From NCBI RefSeq assembly GCF_002706375.1, contig NZ_CP017706.1:186001-250000 (forward strand): a DNA stretch of 64,000 nucleotides, read 5' to 3'. The stretch comes from Lactobacillus amylovorus DSM 20531 (lineage in GTDB: Bacteria > Bacillota > Bacilli > Lactobacillales > Lactobacillaceae). Numbering within the stretch: position 1 is the stretch's first letter; each line of letters begins with the position of its first letter. Under the pieces are notes generated by a model. That model made no database searches. It worked only from the letters and a program-made list of their open reading frames with translations, and was not told the origin of the DNA. Positions 25,819 to 35,494 of this stretch are shown here, one piece after another. The position numbers and the translations under genes are program-made.

Positions 25819-25980
25819 CTAATCCTCACCTAAAGGTGCGTGACCCTCATCTGCTAGTTTCTTTTGATCTCTTCTAATTTGATACTTATTAAGCATGATC
25901 ATCAAAGAGATCACTACATTAATTCCACTAACAATGATGCCTAAGAACTTTAATAAGTTGATTTTCTTTTCTCTACTCAT
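25819..25980 (-). CDS. Small membrane protein, 53 aa
   Basis: Reads MSREKKINLLKFLGIIVSGI, continues NVVISLMIMLNKY, and ends in a soluble tail (DQKKLADEGHAPLGED). One transmembrane segment flanked by basic residues. AAGG-type ribosome site 9 bases upstream. Its stop is one base before the ATG of the LysR-like domain protein, and the Eis-type gene lies 17 bases downstream on the other side of its start, so all three may form one unit. Function unknown. Confidence 0.65.
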   Translation of the reverse strand: MSREKKINLLKFLGIIVSGINVVISLMIMLNKYQIRRDQKKLADEGHAPLGED

Positions 25981-25997
25981 TTTAATTACCTTCTTTA

Positions 25998-27164
25998 CTA
26001 GAAATAATCATAGAAAGAAACGTCGCCTTTTTTAAAGTCGAGCTTTTTAATCCGATAATCTGTAATTAACCCTAGTTTAACAGCATCACTCATGCTTAGT
26101 CTACCTAAAAAAACTTGTGTCCAAGCAGTAATTGGGCCAGAATAATCAACCAAGCCGTCTTCAATTTGTTTACAGGAAACTTGACCAGCTTGATTAGTTA
26201 TCTGCCATACGCCAACATTCCACGGACATTGGTCATCGCTAATCACTTCAACATTAAAGGTGCCTTCTTGAAGGGGCTTCATATAAGTAACCATTATGGC
26301 AAAGTCAATAATCCTGCTCATCATGTAGGGATGCAGACTAATTTGCAATTGATTTTGTTCTGGGAAAAGTTCACCAATTAATGAATGCTCTGGTAAAATC
26401 ATGCGAAATTCTTTAATCGCACCAGAATGAGAACCCATGAAGCCAAGCAAACATATTAAGCCTTTGGCAGTGATCGAATAAAGTTCATCAGCTAAGAAAA
26501 CATTGCCATGAATACGGTAAATCAAATAGCTGATAGGACGACCATCTGCATCGATATAAACGGCAATGTTTCGATTGTGGTAGTATGAGTCCATTCTGTT
26601 CCACCACCAGGCCTGACGAATTACCGTATTTCGCTCATCATCTGTATGAAGTTGTCTTTCATAGAGTTGAATCACTCCATTTTGAACCATTAGTTCGTTC
26701 CATTTGCCGCGAATTACGTGACCTGTACGTGGCAATTTAAATGCTCTTAAGGCACTACCAGAAAAACGATATTCTTTTTGATAGATACTGTTGCTAAAGC
26801 CATAGTGACGATAGAAGCTCTCAGAAGAAGGAGCCAAGTTAGTGAACGGAATATCTTGGTCATGCAGGTCTTTTAAAATTTCCTTCATCAATTTCGAAAT
26901 ATGACCTTGCCCGCGATATTCCGGATATGAGGCAACATACCCAATACCAGCCATTGGCACATGATGACCAAAGACCTCACTCTTAAACTTGTTCACCATA
27001 ATGTAACTAGTTAATTTTTTATCATTAAAAAAGCCATAGCCATCACTATGATCATAACGAGACATAAAATTATCATCATGAAGTAGATCATTGTTCTTTC
27101 CAAAAGCATATTGAACCAGTGGGGCTATTTGCTTTAAATTATCTAGATTTTTCTCTAATTTCAT
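25998..27164 (-). CDS. Eis-type GNAT acetyltransferase
   Basis: 388 aa, the normal length for the Eis (enhanced intracellular survival) family: an N-terminal GNAT domain with the acetyl-CoA loop YRGQGHISKLM (about residues 100-110), a second GNAT-like domain, and a C-terminal SCP2-like domain ending in the characteristic C-terminal Phe (SFYDYF). Eis enzymes acetylate amines, including aminoglycosides and polyamines; the natural substrate here is unknown. The start at 27164 has AAGGA; 20 further codons upstream are non-homologous. An IS30 copy sits 33 bases before the start and may have changed its promoter. Confidence 0.88.
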   Translation of the reverse strand: MKLEKNLDNLKQIAPLVQYAFGKNNDLLHDDNFMSRYDHSDGYGFFNDKKLTSYIMVNKFKSEVFGHHVPMAGIGYVASYPEYRGQGHISKLMKEILKDLHDQDIPFTNLAPSSESFYRHYGFSNSIYQKEYRFSGSALRAFKLPRTGHVIRGKWNELMVQNGVIQLYERQLHTDDERNTVIRQAWWWNRMDSYYHNRNIAVYIDADGRPISYLIYRIHGNVFLADELYSITAKGLICLLGFMGSHSGAIKEFRMILPEHSLIGELFPEQNQLQISLHPYMMSRIIDFAIMVTYMKPLQEGTFNVEVISDDQCPWNVGVWQITNQAGQVSCKQIEDGLVDYSGPITAWTQVFLGRLSMSDAVKLGLITDYRIKKLDFKKGDVSFYDYF

Positions 27165-27186
27165 ATTTTTCCTTATAAACAATAAA

Positions 27187-27197
27187 CATATATATAT
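27187..27197. repeat. Direct repeat, left flank of IS30 copy 1
   Basis: CATATATATAT, identical to 28382-28392 on the other side of the element; probable target duplication of about 11 bases (the match extends 1-3 bases either way). Confidence 0.7.
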
Positions 27198-28381
27198 CGT
27201 AAATTGCAATAATAAATTGAACATTTATACTGCTTGATAGATATGATCTAATTCTTTCTCAAAGATTTCATCTGGTGTATGATATGCCAAGATCTTTCTT
27301 GGTAGTGAATTGCACCAGGTTTCAATATTAATGATATCTTGAAGAGAATAGTTATTGATGTAATCACCTTTGGGAATAAATCTGCGAATAAGGCCATTGT
27401 GTCTTTCAACAGTACCTTTATCACAAGAAGTATATGGATGAGCATAGTAAACCAGGGTTTTTGAAACTGTCTCCAGATTGGATAAATCCGCAAACTCTGA
27501 TCCATTATCAGTTGTAATTGTCTTAAAGATGTCATTCCAATGTTCACTATACTGTTTGCGCAGAGCCTGAAAAGCAGTCATCACACTGGCGGCTGTCTTA
27601 TCAGGAATACGCAAGATTAAAAATTCACGGCTCATTCGTTCAGACAAAGTTAGCAGTACTTGATCATCCTTAGTTTTATGTCCTAAGACTAAATCGCATT
27701 CCCAGTGGCCAAATTCTTTACGATCATTGATCTCCTTGGGACGTTCTTCAATACTTCGGCCAAGCTTTTTCTTATTTTTACGAATGCGATGTATTTTAGT
27801 ATTGCGCTTTAACTTTTCTGGCAAATCAGAATTTCTCATACCCATTAAGCATTGATCTACATAGTTGTACAAGGTTCTAGTGCAAACTACCTGATCACGA
27901 GAAAATTCTCCTAAAGCTAAGCAGCGATTGGCACATACATCAAGAGACCAGCCATCTTCGCAGAAATGCTTATTAACGTATTTGATAAAGTCAGATTTCT
28001 TTAAGAAATCTGATTTACGACCGCAATTCTTACGATGTATTTGGTAAGCTTTATCACCTTGTTGTGCCTTATAGCGTTTTTGCTTACCATGATAAAGCAA
28101 AACAGTACCACGTTTAACCTCATAACTGATAGTAGAAGGAGAGCAATCAAGCTCACGAGCAATAGCCCTAAGAGAGAAACCGTCTTTAATACGGGTTTGA
28201 ATAACAACCCGTTGTTCAAATGATAAATGCTTTCCCTTTTGGTGCTTAGGCATGATAGAATGTAAAGAGTCCATTTGTGACCTCCAATAGATGTTTTTGT
28301 GGTTATTAACATTCTATCAAACAGGTCCAAATGGACTTTTTATTTTTCTAAAGTGTTCAATTTGATTTTACAATCGGCGAA
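27198..28381 (-). mobile_element. IS30-family insertion sequence, copy 1
   Basis: 1184 bp. Imperfect terminal inverted repeats share ATTG and AAATTGAACA (ends near 27203-27225 and 28355-28375). One transposase gene fills the element. A second copy of exactly the same length and near-identical sequence lies at 40187-41370. Direct repeats of about 11 bp flank it. It is inserted between the Eis-type gene and the citX relic. Confidence 0.92.
27225..28274 (-). CDS. IS30-family transposase (copy 1)
   Basis: 349 aa. N-terminal helix-turn-helix (HLSFEQRVVIQTRIKDGFSL, RAIARELDCSPSTISYEVKR) and C-terminal DDE integrase core (GHWECDLVLGH, TTDNGSEFAD, YAHPYTSCDKGTVERHNGLI with the catalytic Glu). Complete with ribosome site TGGAGG. 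Differs from copy 2 at only a few residues (HGKQKRY here, HGKKKRY there; KKSDF versus KKFDF). Confidence 0.95.
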   Translation of the reverse strand: MDSLHSIMPKHQKGKHLSFEQRVVIQTRIKDGFSLRAIARELDCSPSTISYEVKRGTVLLYHGKQKRYKAQQGDKAYQIHRKNCGRKSDFLKKSDFIKYVNKHFCEDGWSLDVCANRCLALGEFSRDQVVCTRTLYNYVDQCLMGMRNSDLPEKLKRNTKIHRIRKNKKKLGRSIEERPKEINDRKEFGHWECDLVLGHKTKDDQVLLTLSERMSREFLILRIPDKTAASVMTAFQALRKQYSEHWNDIFKTITTDNGSEFADLSNLETVSKTLVYYAHPYTSCDKGTVERHNGLIRRFIPKGDYINNYSLQDIINIETWCNSLPRKILAYHTPDEIFEKELDHIYQAV

Positions 28382-28392
28382 CATATATATAT
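28382..28392. repeat. Direct repeat, right flank of IS30 copy 1
   Basis: CATATATATAT, matching 27187-27197. Confidence 0.7.
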
Positions 28393-28473
28393 CTATAATT
28401 CGTCCATCATTTATTTTAAATCATTTTCTGTTATTTTTATTAAAAAAACGAAAAATGAGATGGATTACCCACC

Positions 28474-28923
28474 TCATTTTACATTCTTTGCATATAATTC
28501 AGAAATATAATCTTGCATTTCTGCAACAGAATGCCTCCGAGAGCGAGCACATTCTTTAGCCGGTCGATCACAGATAAAACATTTGCGCGGACTTTGTCCC
28601 AGATCTCGTCTAGAAATAGCGGTGTAATTGGCAAATCCAAGATATAAAAGTTTTCACATCCTGTATCTTCATCTAAAGAGACCACTAATTTATAAACAAA
28701 ACCCAATTTATCTCAACTTGCTTCAAGCTGTTTAATACCATAATTAAACAGCTTCTCTAAGAAGCGATTGTTTTTTTATTGGTCCTGTAATATTCAAATT
28801 AACGTCAACCAGCGTCTAATCTGGATACTAGGCAAAAATCTTTTGCTACAGAGCAACGCGTTTGTCTTTTGCATTCAGAACCTGAGCGATATTCTGCTCT
28901 TTTCCTTCCTTAAAAATATTCAC
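28474..28923 (-). pseudogene. citX: citX relic (citrate lyase holo-ACP synthase)
   Basis: Begins with GTG at 28923 after GGGGATT, reading NIFKEGKEQNIAQVLNAKDK. Three TAG codons interrupt where Gln is expected (VAL*QKIFA*YPD*TLVDV), followed by NLNITGPIK, a frameshift, LEKLFNYGIKQLEAS, a TGA, then [20 protein letters not shown]. The middle region (HPLGR motif) is deleted, but the end is clear: [20 protein letters not shown] then [11 protein letters not shown]. This is the CitX signature. CitX attaches the prosthetic group to citrate lyase. No other citrate-lyase gene is in the window. It abuts arcC, so it may once have been read from the arc transcript. Confidence 0.85.
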
Positions 28924-28933
28924 TTAATCCCCG

Positions 28934-29869
28934 CTACTCATTATAAACGATCGTCCCTACTCCATCGTTTAATTTAGCAGCATTTTTTAAAGAAGTAATA
29001 ATTGTCGGTTTACCTGTCTTCTCCGTAAATTCAATTGCAGCCTCAATCTTAGGCTTCATGCTGCCAGCCGCAAATTGTCCTTCTTGCAGGTACTGTTTCA
29101 ACTCGTTAACTGTAACTTTGCCGATTGCTTGTTGATTTTCTTTGCGGTAATTCAAGTAAGCATTGTCAACAGTTGTTAAGATAACCAGCTCATCAGCACT
29201 GATATCTTCCGCCATTTTTGCGGCACTGAAGTCCTTATCAATAACTCCGGCAACACCTTTCAAACGACCATGATCGACAACGACCGGGATTCCACCACCA
29301 CCAGCTGCAATAGGGACAACATGATTTTGCAATAAATTCTTGATAATTGGCGCATTGATGATTTTAACTGGTTTAGGTGATGGAACTACTTGACGATAGC
29401 CGCGCCCAGCATCTTGCTTATAAGTGTAATCAGGATGATAAATCTGTTGTTTTTGCATTTCATTGAAAGTATAAAACGGGCCAATCGGTTTAGTTGGATG
29501 TTCAAACGCAGGATCGTTGCTTTCAACGATGGTTTGGGTAACTAAAGCTACTGCTTGGCTTGGATAATTATCAGACTTAAATTGATCATCTAGAGCCTTT
29601 TGCATCCAGTAACCAATACTCCCCTGCGTCATTGCGCTAATCGTATCAAGCGGCATGGCTGGATTATTTTCACTAGCTCCCTTATGCTGCTGTAAAAGCA
29701 GATTACCCACTTGCGGGCCATTACCGTGAGTAATCGCCACCTGGTTGCCGCTTTCGATCATGCTAGCAACGGTCTTCATAGTTTTTCTAACAGCTTCTTG
29801 TTGTGCTGCCGCACTATTATCTTCAGCCTGAATTGCATTACCGCCCAAAGCAACAACTATTTTTTTCAT
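28934..29869 (-). CDS. arcC: Carbamate kinase
   Basis: 311 aa, standard length. Starts MKKIVVALGGNAIQ; later GNGPQVGNLLLQ, AAGGGGIPVV and the C-terminal GSMKPKIEAAIEF are all carbamate-kinase signatures. It transfers phosphate from carbamoyl phosphate to ADP, giving ATP, ammonia and CO2: the energy-yielding step of the arginine deiminase pathway. It starts one base after the arcB stop. The expected arcD antiporter is not in the window; the broken citX follows. Confidence 0.97.
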   Translation of the reverse strand: MKKIVVALGGNAIQAEDNSAAAQQEAVRKTMKTVASMIESGNQVAITHGNGPQVGNLLLQQHKGASENNPAMPLDTISAMTQGSIGYWMQKALDDQFKSDNYPSQAVALVTQTIVESNDPAFEHPTKPIGPFYTFNEMQKQQIYHPDYTYKQDAGRGYRQVVPSPKPVKIINAPIIKNLLQNHVVPIAAGGGGIPVVVDHGRLKGVAGVIDKDFSAAKMAEDISADELVILTTVDNAYLNYRKENQQAIGKVTVNELKQYLQEGQFAAGSMKPKIEAAIEFTEKTGKPTIITSLKNAAKLNDGVGTIVYNE

Positions 29870-29870
29870 T

Positions 29871-30911
29871 TTAATTGCCTCTTTCGTTAACCGTCGGAAT
29901 AAACAAATTACCTAAAGTTGCAGCCATTACTGCTTTAATTGAGTGCAATCTATTTTCAGCTTCAGTAAATTGCCAAGCATACTTGGAATTAAAGACTTCA
30001 TCGGAAACTTCCATCTCGCTTAAGCCATATTTTTCGTAGATTTCTTCACCGATCTTAGTTGAGCGATCATGGAATGCTGGCAAACAGTGCATAAAGATTA
30101 GTTGATCATCAGGCGTACCAGTTTCTTTCATCATCTTCATATTTACAGTGTATGGCTTTAAGAGCTTGATTCTCTCGCTCCAGTTGTTTTCACCCATTGA
30201 AACCCAGACATCGGTATAAATTACGTTGGCGCCTTTAACGCCCTTTTCAATGTCATCAGTAATCATGTTTTGTGAGCCTGAATCTTTCGCAAATTTTTCG
30301 GCAATTTCTTGAACATCTTGGTGGGTAAATAATGGCTTAGGTGTAACAATATGCACATTAACTCCTAGCATGCTGCCAGCAACTAATAGACTGTCTGCGA
30401 CATTATCACGACCGTCACCAACATAAGCTAAGGTGATGCCCTTTAAGTGACCAAATTTTTCTTTAATTGTCATAAAGTCAGCTAGCATTTGCGTTGGGTG
30501 CCACTTATCGGTTAAACCATTCCAAACTGGTACACCGGAGTATTTAGCTAAATCTTCAACATCTTTTTGGGCAAAACCTCGATATTCAATCCCATCAAAC
30601 ATGCTGCCTAGAACTTTAGCAGTATCCTTAATACTCTCTTTTTTGCCTAAGTGAATTTCACCTGCACCCATATACTCAGGATTTGCTCCTAAATCGTTGC
30701 AAGCAACGACAAAGGCGGAACGAGTTCTAGTTGAAGACTTTTCAAACAAAAGCGCAATATTCTTACCCTTTAAATACTCGTGTGGAATATGCTCTTTCTT
30801 TAATTCCTTTAAGTGAAGTGCAAAATCAATTAAATATTCAATTTCTGCAGGAGTATAATCCTTACAATCTAAAAAGCTTCTACCTTGAAAAACGTTTTGT
30901 AAATATTTCAT
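29871..30911 (-). CDS. arcB: Ornithine carbamoyltransferase, catabolic
   Basis: 346 aa. Carbamoyl-phosphate motif SSTRTR (about residues 57-62), HPTQ (about 141-144), and the ornithine-site [10 protein letters not shown]. Length and place in an arc operon mark it as the catabolic enzyme that splits citrulline to ornithine and carbamoyl phosphate. The ATG at 30911 lies inside the 3' end of arcA (32-base overlap) and has AGAGGC as ribosome site. Intact. Confidence 0.97.
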   Translation of the reverse strand: MKYLQNVFQGRSFLDCKDYTPAEIEYLIDFALHLKELKKEHIPHEYLKGKNIALLFEKSSTRTRSAFVVACNDLGANPEYMGAGEIHLGKKESIKDTAKVLGSMFDGIEYRGFAQKDVEDLAKYSGVPVWNGLTDKWHPTQMLADFMTIKEKFGHLKGITLAYVGDGRDNVADSLLVAGSMLGVNVHIVTPKPLFTHQDVQEIAEKFAKDSGSQNMITDDIEKGVKGANVIYTDVWVSMGENNWSERIKLLKPYTVNMKMMKETGTPDDQLIFMHCLPAFHDRSTKIGEEIYEKYGLSEMEVSDEVFNSKYAWQFTEAENRLHSIKAVMAATLGNLFIPTVNERGN

Positions 30912-32151
30912 TTTTTGCCTCTTCTATATCTTCACGAACTAGTGGACATGACATACATCTTGGGCCACCACGGCCACGAGAAAGCTCGCTTGAACGAACT
31001 TCATGTACTAAAATGCCATGTTTTCTCAATAAATCATTAGAAACATAATTACGATCATAGGTAACAACTTCACCTGGAGCAATTGCCAAAGTATTTGAGC
31101 CATCATTCCACTGCTCTCTTGGAGCGGCGATTGGATCTGCACCTCCTGTTGGAATCAAATCGATTTCAGATAAGTGCAAATATTCCTTCAATACTTCGAC
31201 TAAGTCATTCTTAGGCGTAATTTTGACTTCACCATCCTTATCCGGTTGCAAGACGTAGATATCAATTTTGCCAGATTTGGATAGGATGAAGGGATGCACT
31301 GTGAATTGATCATAATTGATCATCGTAAATACGGTATCCAGGTGCATCATGGCATGATTGTGCGGAATTTTAATCGCTAAGATCGTGTCAAAAGTTGAAT
31401 GACCAAATAAGGCATGAGCTAAGTCGGTGATTGCAGCCGCTGAAGTTCTTTGCGAAATTCCAATTGCCAAGACGTGCTTATTTAAAACTAATTCATCCCC
31501 GCCTTCGATTCGGCCATGAACATTACGATCACGCCAAATCGGAATATCTTGATCTTTAAAATTAGGATGATTTTGCAAGATTGTCTTCATAAACAAAGAT
31601 TCACGTCTTCTTGCCCTAAAGGTCATCCTATTAATCGTCATCCCATTGCCAATGGCCGCCTGTTGATCACGAGTGAAGTAAACATTAGGCATTGGATCTA
31701 GGTAAAATGGATAATCTGCATCTTCTGCTAGGTCGGCCAGTGATGGTTCAACGTTTTTGATCTCACTCTTTTTGATACCGGCAATTACTTGCTTCACCAT
31801 CGTTTCTGGCTTCATTGTCAGCAAATATTCCAGCAGCAATTGGTGCAAAGGATCTTTTTTCTTAATGCCAGATTCTTCTAGCAAACGATCAATAAAGGCC
31901 GTGCGTGTTTTTACTGCTACTAAGGATTCTGCTAGCAAATCCTCCAAGTAAAGCACATGAATTCCTTGATCTTGCAAGGTTTTAGCAAAATAATCGTGCT
32001 CTTCTTGAGCAATCTTTAAGTAAGGGATGTCATCAATCAGCATCCGATTCAAGATTTCTGGTGAAAGATTTTCGAGTTCCTTGCCAGGTCGATGAAGCAT
32101 CACTGTTTTCAACTTACCAATTTCTGAATAAACATGAATAGGACTAGTCAT
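30880..32151 (-). CDS. arcA: Arginine deiminase
   Basis: 423 aa. Catalytic-site blocks are present: MLHRPG near the start, the [13 protein letters not shown] region, EGGDE (about 213-217), the His region [10 protein letters not shown], and [13 protein letters not shown] with the nucleophilic Cys. It hydrolyses arginine to citrulline and ammonia, first step of the energy- and acid-protective arc pathway. The C-terminal tail after REDIE reads [13 protein letters not shown] and overlaps arcB by 32 bases. With one more A in the run at 30911-30916 it would end EAKK-stop at an ATGA overlap with arcB, so the tail may reflect an indel. Strong ribosome site GAGAGGGTGG. Confidence 0.95.
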   Translation of the reverse strand: MTSPIHVYSEIGKLKTVMLHRPGKELENLSPEILNRMLIDDIPYLKIAQEEHDYFAKTLQDQGIHVLYLEDLLAESLVAVKTRTAFIDRLLEESGIKKKDPLHQLLLEYLLTMKPETMVKQVIAGIKKSEIKNVEPSLADLAEDADYPFYLDPMPNVYFTRDQQAAIGNGMTINRMTFRARRRESLFMKTILQNHPNFKDQDIPIWRDRNVHGRIEGGDELVLNKHVLAIGISQRTSAAAITDLAHALFGHSTFDTILAIKIPHNHAMMHLDTVFTMINYDQFTVHPFILSKSGKIDIYVLQPDKDGEVKITPKNDLVEVLKEYLHLSEIDLIPTGGADPIAAPREQWNDGSNTLAIAPGEVVTYDRNYVSNDLLRKHGILVHEVRSSELSRGRGGPRCMSCPLVREDIEEAKNEIFTKRFSR

Positions 32152-32176
32152 TTAACCACCCTCTCACTATAATCAA

Positions 32177-32190
32177 TGTATTCGCTTACA
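32177..32190 (-). promoter_or_regulatory. cre-like catabolite control site upstream of arcA
   Basis: On the minus strand TGTAAGCGAATACA, an exact match to the cre consensus TGNAANCGNWWNCW, 26 bases before the arcA start. Suggests CcpA repression of the arc operon by preferred sugars, as known for other lactic acid bacteria. Confidence 0.7.
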
Positions 32191-32227
32191 CTTATTATGG
32201 ATCAATTAGGTTTAAGTTACAATCCTA

Positions 32228-33079
32228 TTAGCTTAATGAGTCAATAATCTTTTTCATGAGTGGAGTAACTTGTCTATCTTTGCGCCAAATTAATTGTAAA
32301 TGTGTTACCCAATTAGCATGTTTAATAGGAATCATATTGTCTTTGGCATAAATTGTAGCAATTGATTCTGGTACCAGAGCTAAACCCATTTTTCTTTTTG
32401 CCCATGTAATCGCAGTACGTGAATCGTCACATTTAACAGCATAAAAAGGCGTGATTCCATGATGAGCAAATGTTTGATTAAAGATATCTTCAAAGCGGCG
32501 ATAAATAATCAGCGGTTGATTCGCTAGATCCTTGATACGCAGTTCTTTTTTACCTTGAAAATACGGATCAACAGTTACCGCCATCATCTTTTCTTTAGTT
32601 AAATTGCGCGCATTCAGGCCATTACGATTGTACGGCGTACGCACGATCCCTAAATCGATCGTCTTCTTTTCTAGTTTATCCAAAATGCCAAAAGTATTGG
32701 CCTCATAGATATCAAAACTTATTTCGGGATAAAAACGCGTTAATTCTTTAAATGAGTCCATTGGAATTAGTCCAGTCGATGAAGATGCCATACCAATAGC
32801 AATCGTCCCTAATTCACCAGAAATTGTCTTCTGCACCTGATTTTCCGCATTGTGGGCCAGCGATAATATTTCACTCGCATAACCTTGCAAAATCTGGCCG
32901 GCATCGGTTAATTCGATCCCATGTGACGTTCTTTTAAAAAGTTGTGCGCCTAATTCTTTTTCTAGTTGTTTTAATTGGTAGCTCAATGGTGGTTGTGCAA
33001 TATACAATCTCTTAGCCGCAGAAGTAATTTGCTTTTCTTCGGCTACCACTAAAAAATAATGCAATTGTTTTAAGTTCAT
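32228..33079 (-). CDS. LysR-family transcriptional regulator
   Basis: 283 aa. N-terminal winged helix (MNLKQLHYFLVVAEEKQITS, AAKRLYIAQPPLSYQLKQLE) and C-terminal effector domain (GTIAIGMASSSTGLIP, KKTIDLGIVRTPYNRNG). Complete. It is encoded upstream of arcA in the same direction and divergent from the P3A ATPase, so it could regulate either. LysR regulators typically control a divergent gene, which favours the ATPase; the arc operon is usually under ArgR/CcpA. Confidence 0.92.
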   Translation of the reverse strand: MNLKQLHYFLVVAEEKQITSAAKRLYIAQPPLSYQLKQLEKELGAQLFKRTSHGIELTDAGQILQGYASEILSLAHNAENQVQKTISGELGTIAIGMASSSTGLIPMDSFKELTRFYPEISFDIYEANTFGILDKLEKKTIDLGIVRTPYNRNGLNARNLTKEKMMAVTVDPYFQGKKELRIKDLANQPLIIYRRFEDIFNQTFAHHGITPFYAVKCDDSRTAITWAKRKMGLALVPESIATIYAKDNMIPIKHANWVTHLQLIWRKDRQVTPLMKKIIDSLS

Positions 33080-33207
33080 AATCTATCCTTTTTATTTTGG
33101 TAAATTTAGATATTAAATTTTTTAATATCATATATTATATTTTAGTATTTTAATCTGGGCAATTTATGTGCTAATTTAATAGGGTAGATTTGGAGGGAAT
33201 TAAACAA

Positions 33208-35481
33208 ATGTCTGAAAATTTTCATGGCTTAACTCAAGCAGAAGCAGACAAACGCCTTAAAGAAGACGGCTTAAACGAAGTACCTGAGCCTGAATACAAT
33301 TTCTTTAAGGAATTTTTGTCTAAATTATGGAATCTTTCTGCTTGGATTCTAGAAGGTGCATTGATCCTTGAATGTATCTTAGGCAAGTGGGTTCAATCAT
33401 TATTCGTATTGTTGATGTTACTCTTCGCGGCCTTTAACGGAGCTTCAAAGAAGAAACAATCACGTCGCGTATTAAACAACATTTCACACAAATTAACGCC
33501 AACTGTTGCGGTTGAAAGAGATGGCAAATGGATCAAGATCGACTCTAAGCAATTAGTCAAAGGCGATCTAATCTCATTGCAACGTGGTGACGTATTGGCA
33601 GCCGATGTCAAAGTAGTTTCTGGCGCTCTAGCTTGCGATGAAAGTTCAATTACTGGTGAATCAAAGCCAGTTAAAAAGAATGTTGACGACACCGCCTATG
33701 CTGGTACTACAGTTGTCGAAGGTGACGGCTTAGCAATCGTTACTGCTACTGGTAAGCACTCAAGAAGTGGTAAGACCATCAACTTGATCAACAATTCTGC
33801 TGCACCAGGTCACTTGCAACAATTGTTGACTAAGATCATCTACTACCTTTGTTTATTAGATGGTGTTCTTACTTTAGTAATCATCATCGCTTCATTTTTC
33901 AAGGGTGGTAATTTCAATACCTTTATTAACATGTTGCCATTCCTTGCCATGATGTTCATTGCATCAATTCCTGTGGCTATGCCATCAACTTTTGCATTAT
34001 CCAACTCATTTGAAGCAACTCGTTTGAGTAAAGAAGGCGTCTTGACTTCCGACTTAACTGGTATTCAAGATGCAGCCAACTTGAACTTGCTCTTGCTTGA
34101 TAAGACTGGAACTATTACCGAAAACAAAACTGCCGTAGCTAGCTGGACCGATGTTAGCGATCTGCCTGATAAAGATGTGCTTGCCTTAGTTGGTGCGGCC
34201 ACTGACAAACGTAATGCCGGTATCATTGATACTGCTATTGATGAATACTTAAAAGAAAAAGACATCCCTGTAATGGACACCGATAATTTCGTACCATTTA
34301 CTTCCGACACTGGTTACTCAATGGCCGAAGCTGATGGTCACAACGTTAAGCTGGGTTCATTTAAACAATTATCTTTAATCGATAAAAATGCCAACGAAGA
34401 AGTAAAAGACATTAACTTTAAAGCAGGTCGTTCAGTTGCTGTTTTAATCGACGATAAATTCGCCGGTGTCTTCATCTTACAAGATAAGGTAAGAAGCGAT
34501 TCTAAGGCTGCTTTAGCTGAATTAAAAAAGCGTGGCGTTCGTCCTATCATGTTAACCGGTGATAACCAAAAGACTGCCGCAGCCGTAGCTGAACAAGTTG
34601 ATTTAACTGGTGAAGTAATTTCTATTCATGACTTTAACGATAATACCGATATCGACAACTTAGCTGGTATCGCTGACGTTTTACCTGAAGATAAGTTAAA
34701 CATGGTTAAGTGCTTCCAAAAGAAGGGCTACATTGTTGGTATGACTGGTGACGGTGTTAACGACTCACCTGCTTTGAAGCAAGCTGAAGTTGGTATTGCC
34801 GTTTCTAACGCCGCCGACGTTGCTAAACGTTCAGGTAAGATGGTTCTTTTGAACGATGGTTTAGGTTCAATCGTTAAGATCTTGGATGCTGGTCACCGCG
34901 TTTACCAAAGAATGACTACTTGGTCATTGACTAAGCTTGCTAGAACTGCCGAATTAACTATGCTTTTAACATTCGGTTACCTGTTCTTCGACTACATTCC
35001 AATGGCTTTGAACGCAATGGTTATTTACACTATCATGAACAATATGGTTACTATGATGATCGGTACTGATAGAACCCATATCACTTACAAGCCAGAAAAC
35101 TGGAACATGGCTAAATTAGCTAAAATTGCCTTCTCTCTTGCTGCCGGTTGGACCGTGATCGGTTTCATCTTTGTTTGGTATTTGAGTACTCATGGCTGGA
35201 GTCATGGTGCTATTTCAACGATGGTCTACGTATACTTAGTCTTAAGTGCTATGCTCATCGTATTAATCACCAGAACTCGCAAGTACTTCTGGCAAGATTA
35301 CCCATCCAAGTTGGTTGGTATCGTTCAAATTGCGGACGTAGCTTTAACCTTTATCTTGGCTCTTTGCGGTTTAGCAATGGTACAAATTAGCTGGCAAAAC
35401 TTATTAATCACTGTAGTTGTTGCAGTAATTGCGGCAGTATTAATTGATTTGGTTTACCAACCGGTAATGAAAAATAGATAA
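33208..35481 (+). CDS. P3A-type proton-efflux P-type ATPase
   Basis: 757 aa. Motifs in order: actuator ITGES, membrane PVAMP (ASIPVAMPSTFALS), phosphorylation site LDKTGTIT, GDGVNDSPALKQAE, and a C-terminal membrane domain of several helices. There is no metal-binding domain. The short N-terminal leader (MSENFHGLTQAEADKRLKED) and total size fit the plasma-membrane H+-ATPase family, so ATP-driven proton export is the likely activity, useful under acid stress; Mg2+ or another cation cannot be excluded. The start at 33208 follows GGAGGG. Divergent from the LysR gene, with its own terminator. Confidence 0.88.
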   Translation: MSENFHGLTQAEADKRLKEDGLNEVPEPEYNFFKEFLSKLWNLSAWILEGALILECILGKWVQSLFVLLMLLFAAFNGASKKKQSRRVLNNISHKLTPTVAVERDGKWIKIDSKQLVKGDLISLQRGDVLAADVKVVSGALACDESSITGESKPVKKNVDDTAYAGTTVVEGDGLAIVTATGKHSRSGKTINLINNSAAPGHLQQLLTKIIYYLCLLDGVLTLVIIIASFFKGGNFNTFINMLPFLAMMFIASIPVAMPSTFALSNSFEATRLSKEGVLTSDLTGIQDAANLNLLLLDKTGTITENKTAVASWTDVSDLPDKDVLALVGAATDKRNAGIIDTAIDEYLKEKDIPVMDTDNFVPFTSDTGYSMAEADGHNVKLGSFKQLSLIDKNANEEVKDINFKAGRSVAVLIDDKFAGVFILQDKVRSDSKAALAELKKRGVRPIMLTGDNQKTAAAVAEQVDLTGEVISIHDFNDNTDIDNLAGIADVLPEDKLNMVKCFQKKGYIVGMTGDGVNDSPALKQAEVGIAVSNAADVAKRSGKMVLLNDGLGSIVKILDAGHRVYQRMTTWSLTKLARTAELTMLLTFGYLFFDYIPMALNAMVIYTIMNNMVTMMIGTDRTHITYKPENWNMAKLAKIAFSLAAGWTVIGFIFVWYLSTHGWSHGAISTMVYVYLVLSAMLIVLITRTRKYFWQDYPSKLVGIVQIADVALTFILALCGLAMVQISWQNLLITVVVAVIAAVLIDLVYQPVMKNR

Positions 35482-35494
35482 TTTGACCAGAATA

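Noticed and set aside
27187..28392. AT dinucleotide tracts beside IS30 copy 1 as an independent microsatellite
   Set aside because: The two tracts are identical in length and sit exactly at the element borders, so target duplication explains them better.
28934..32151. Complete ADI pathway with antiporter
   Set aside because: No arcD-like membrane protein is present on either side of arcABC in this window, so the claim cannot be made.
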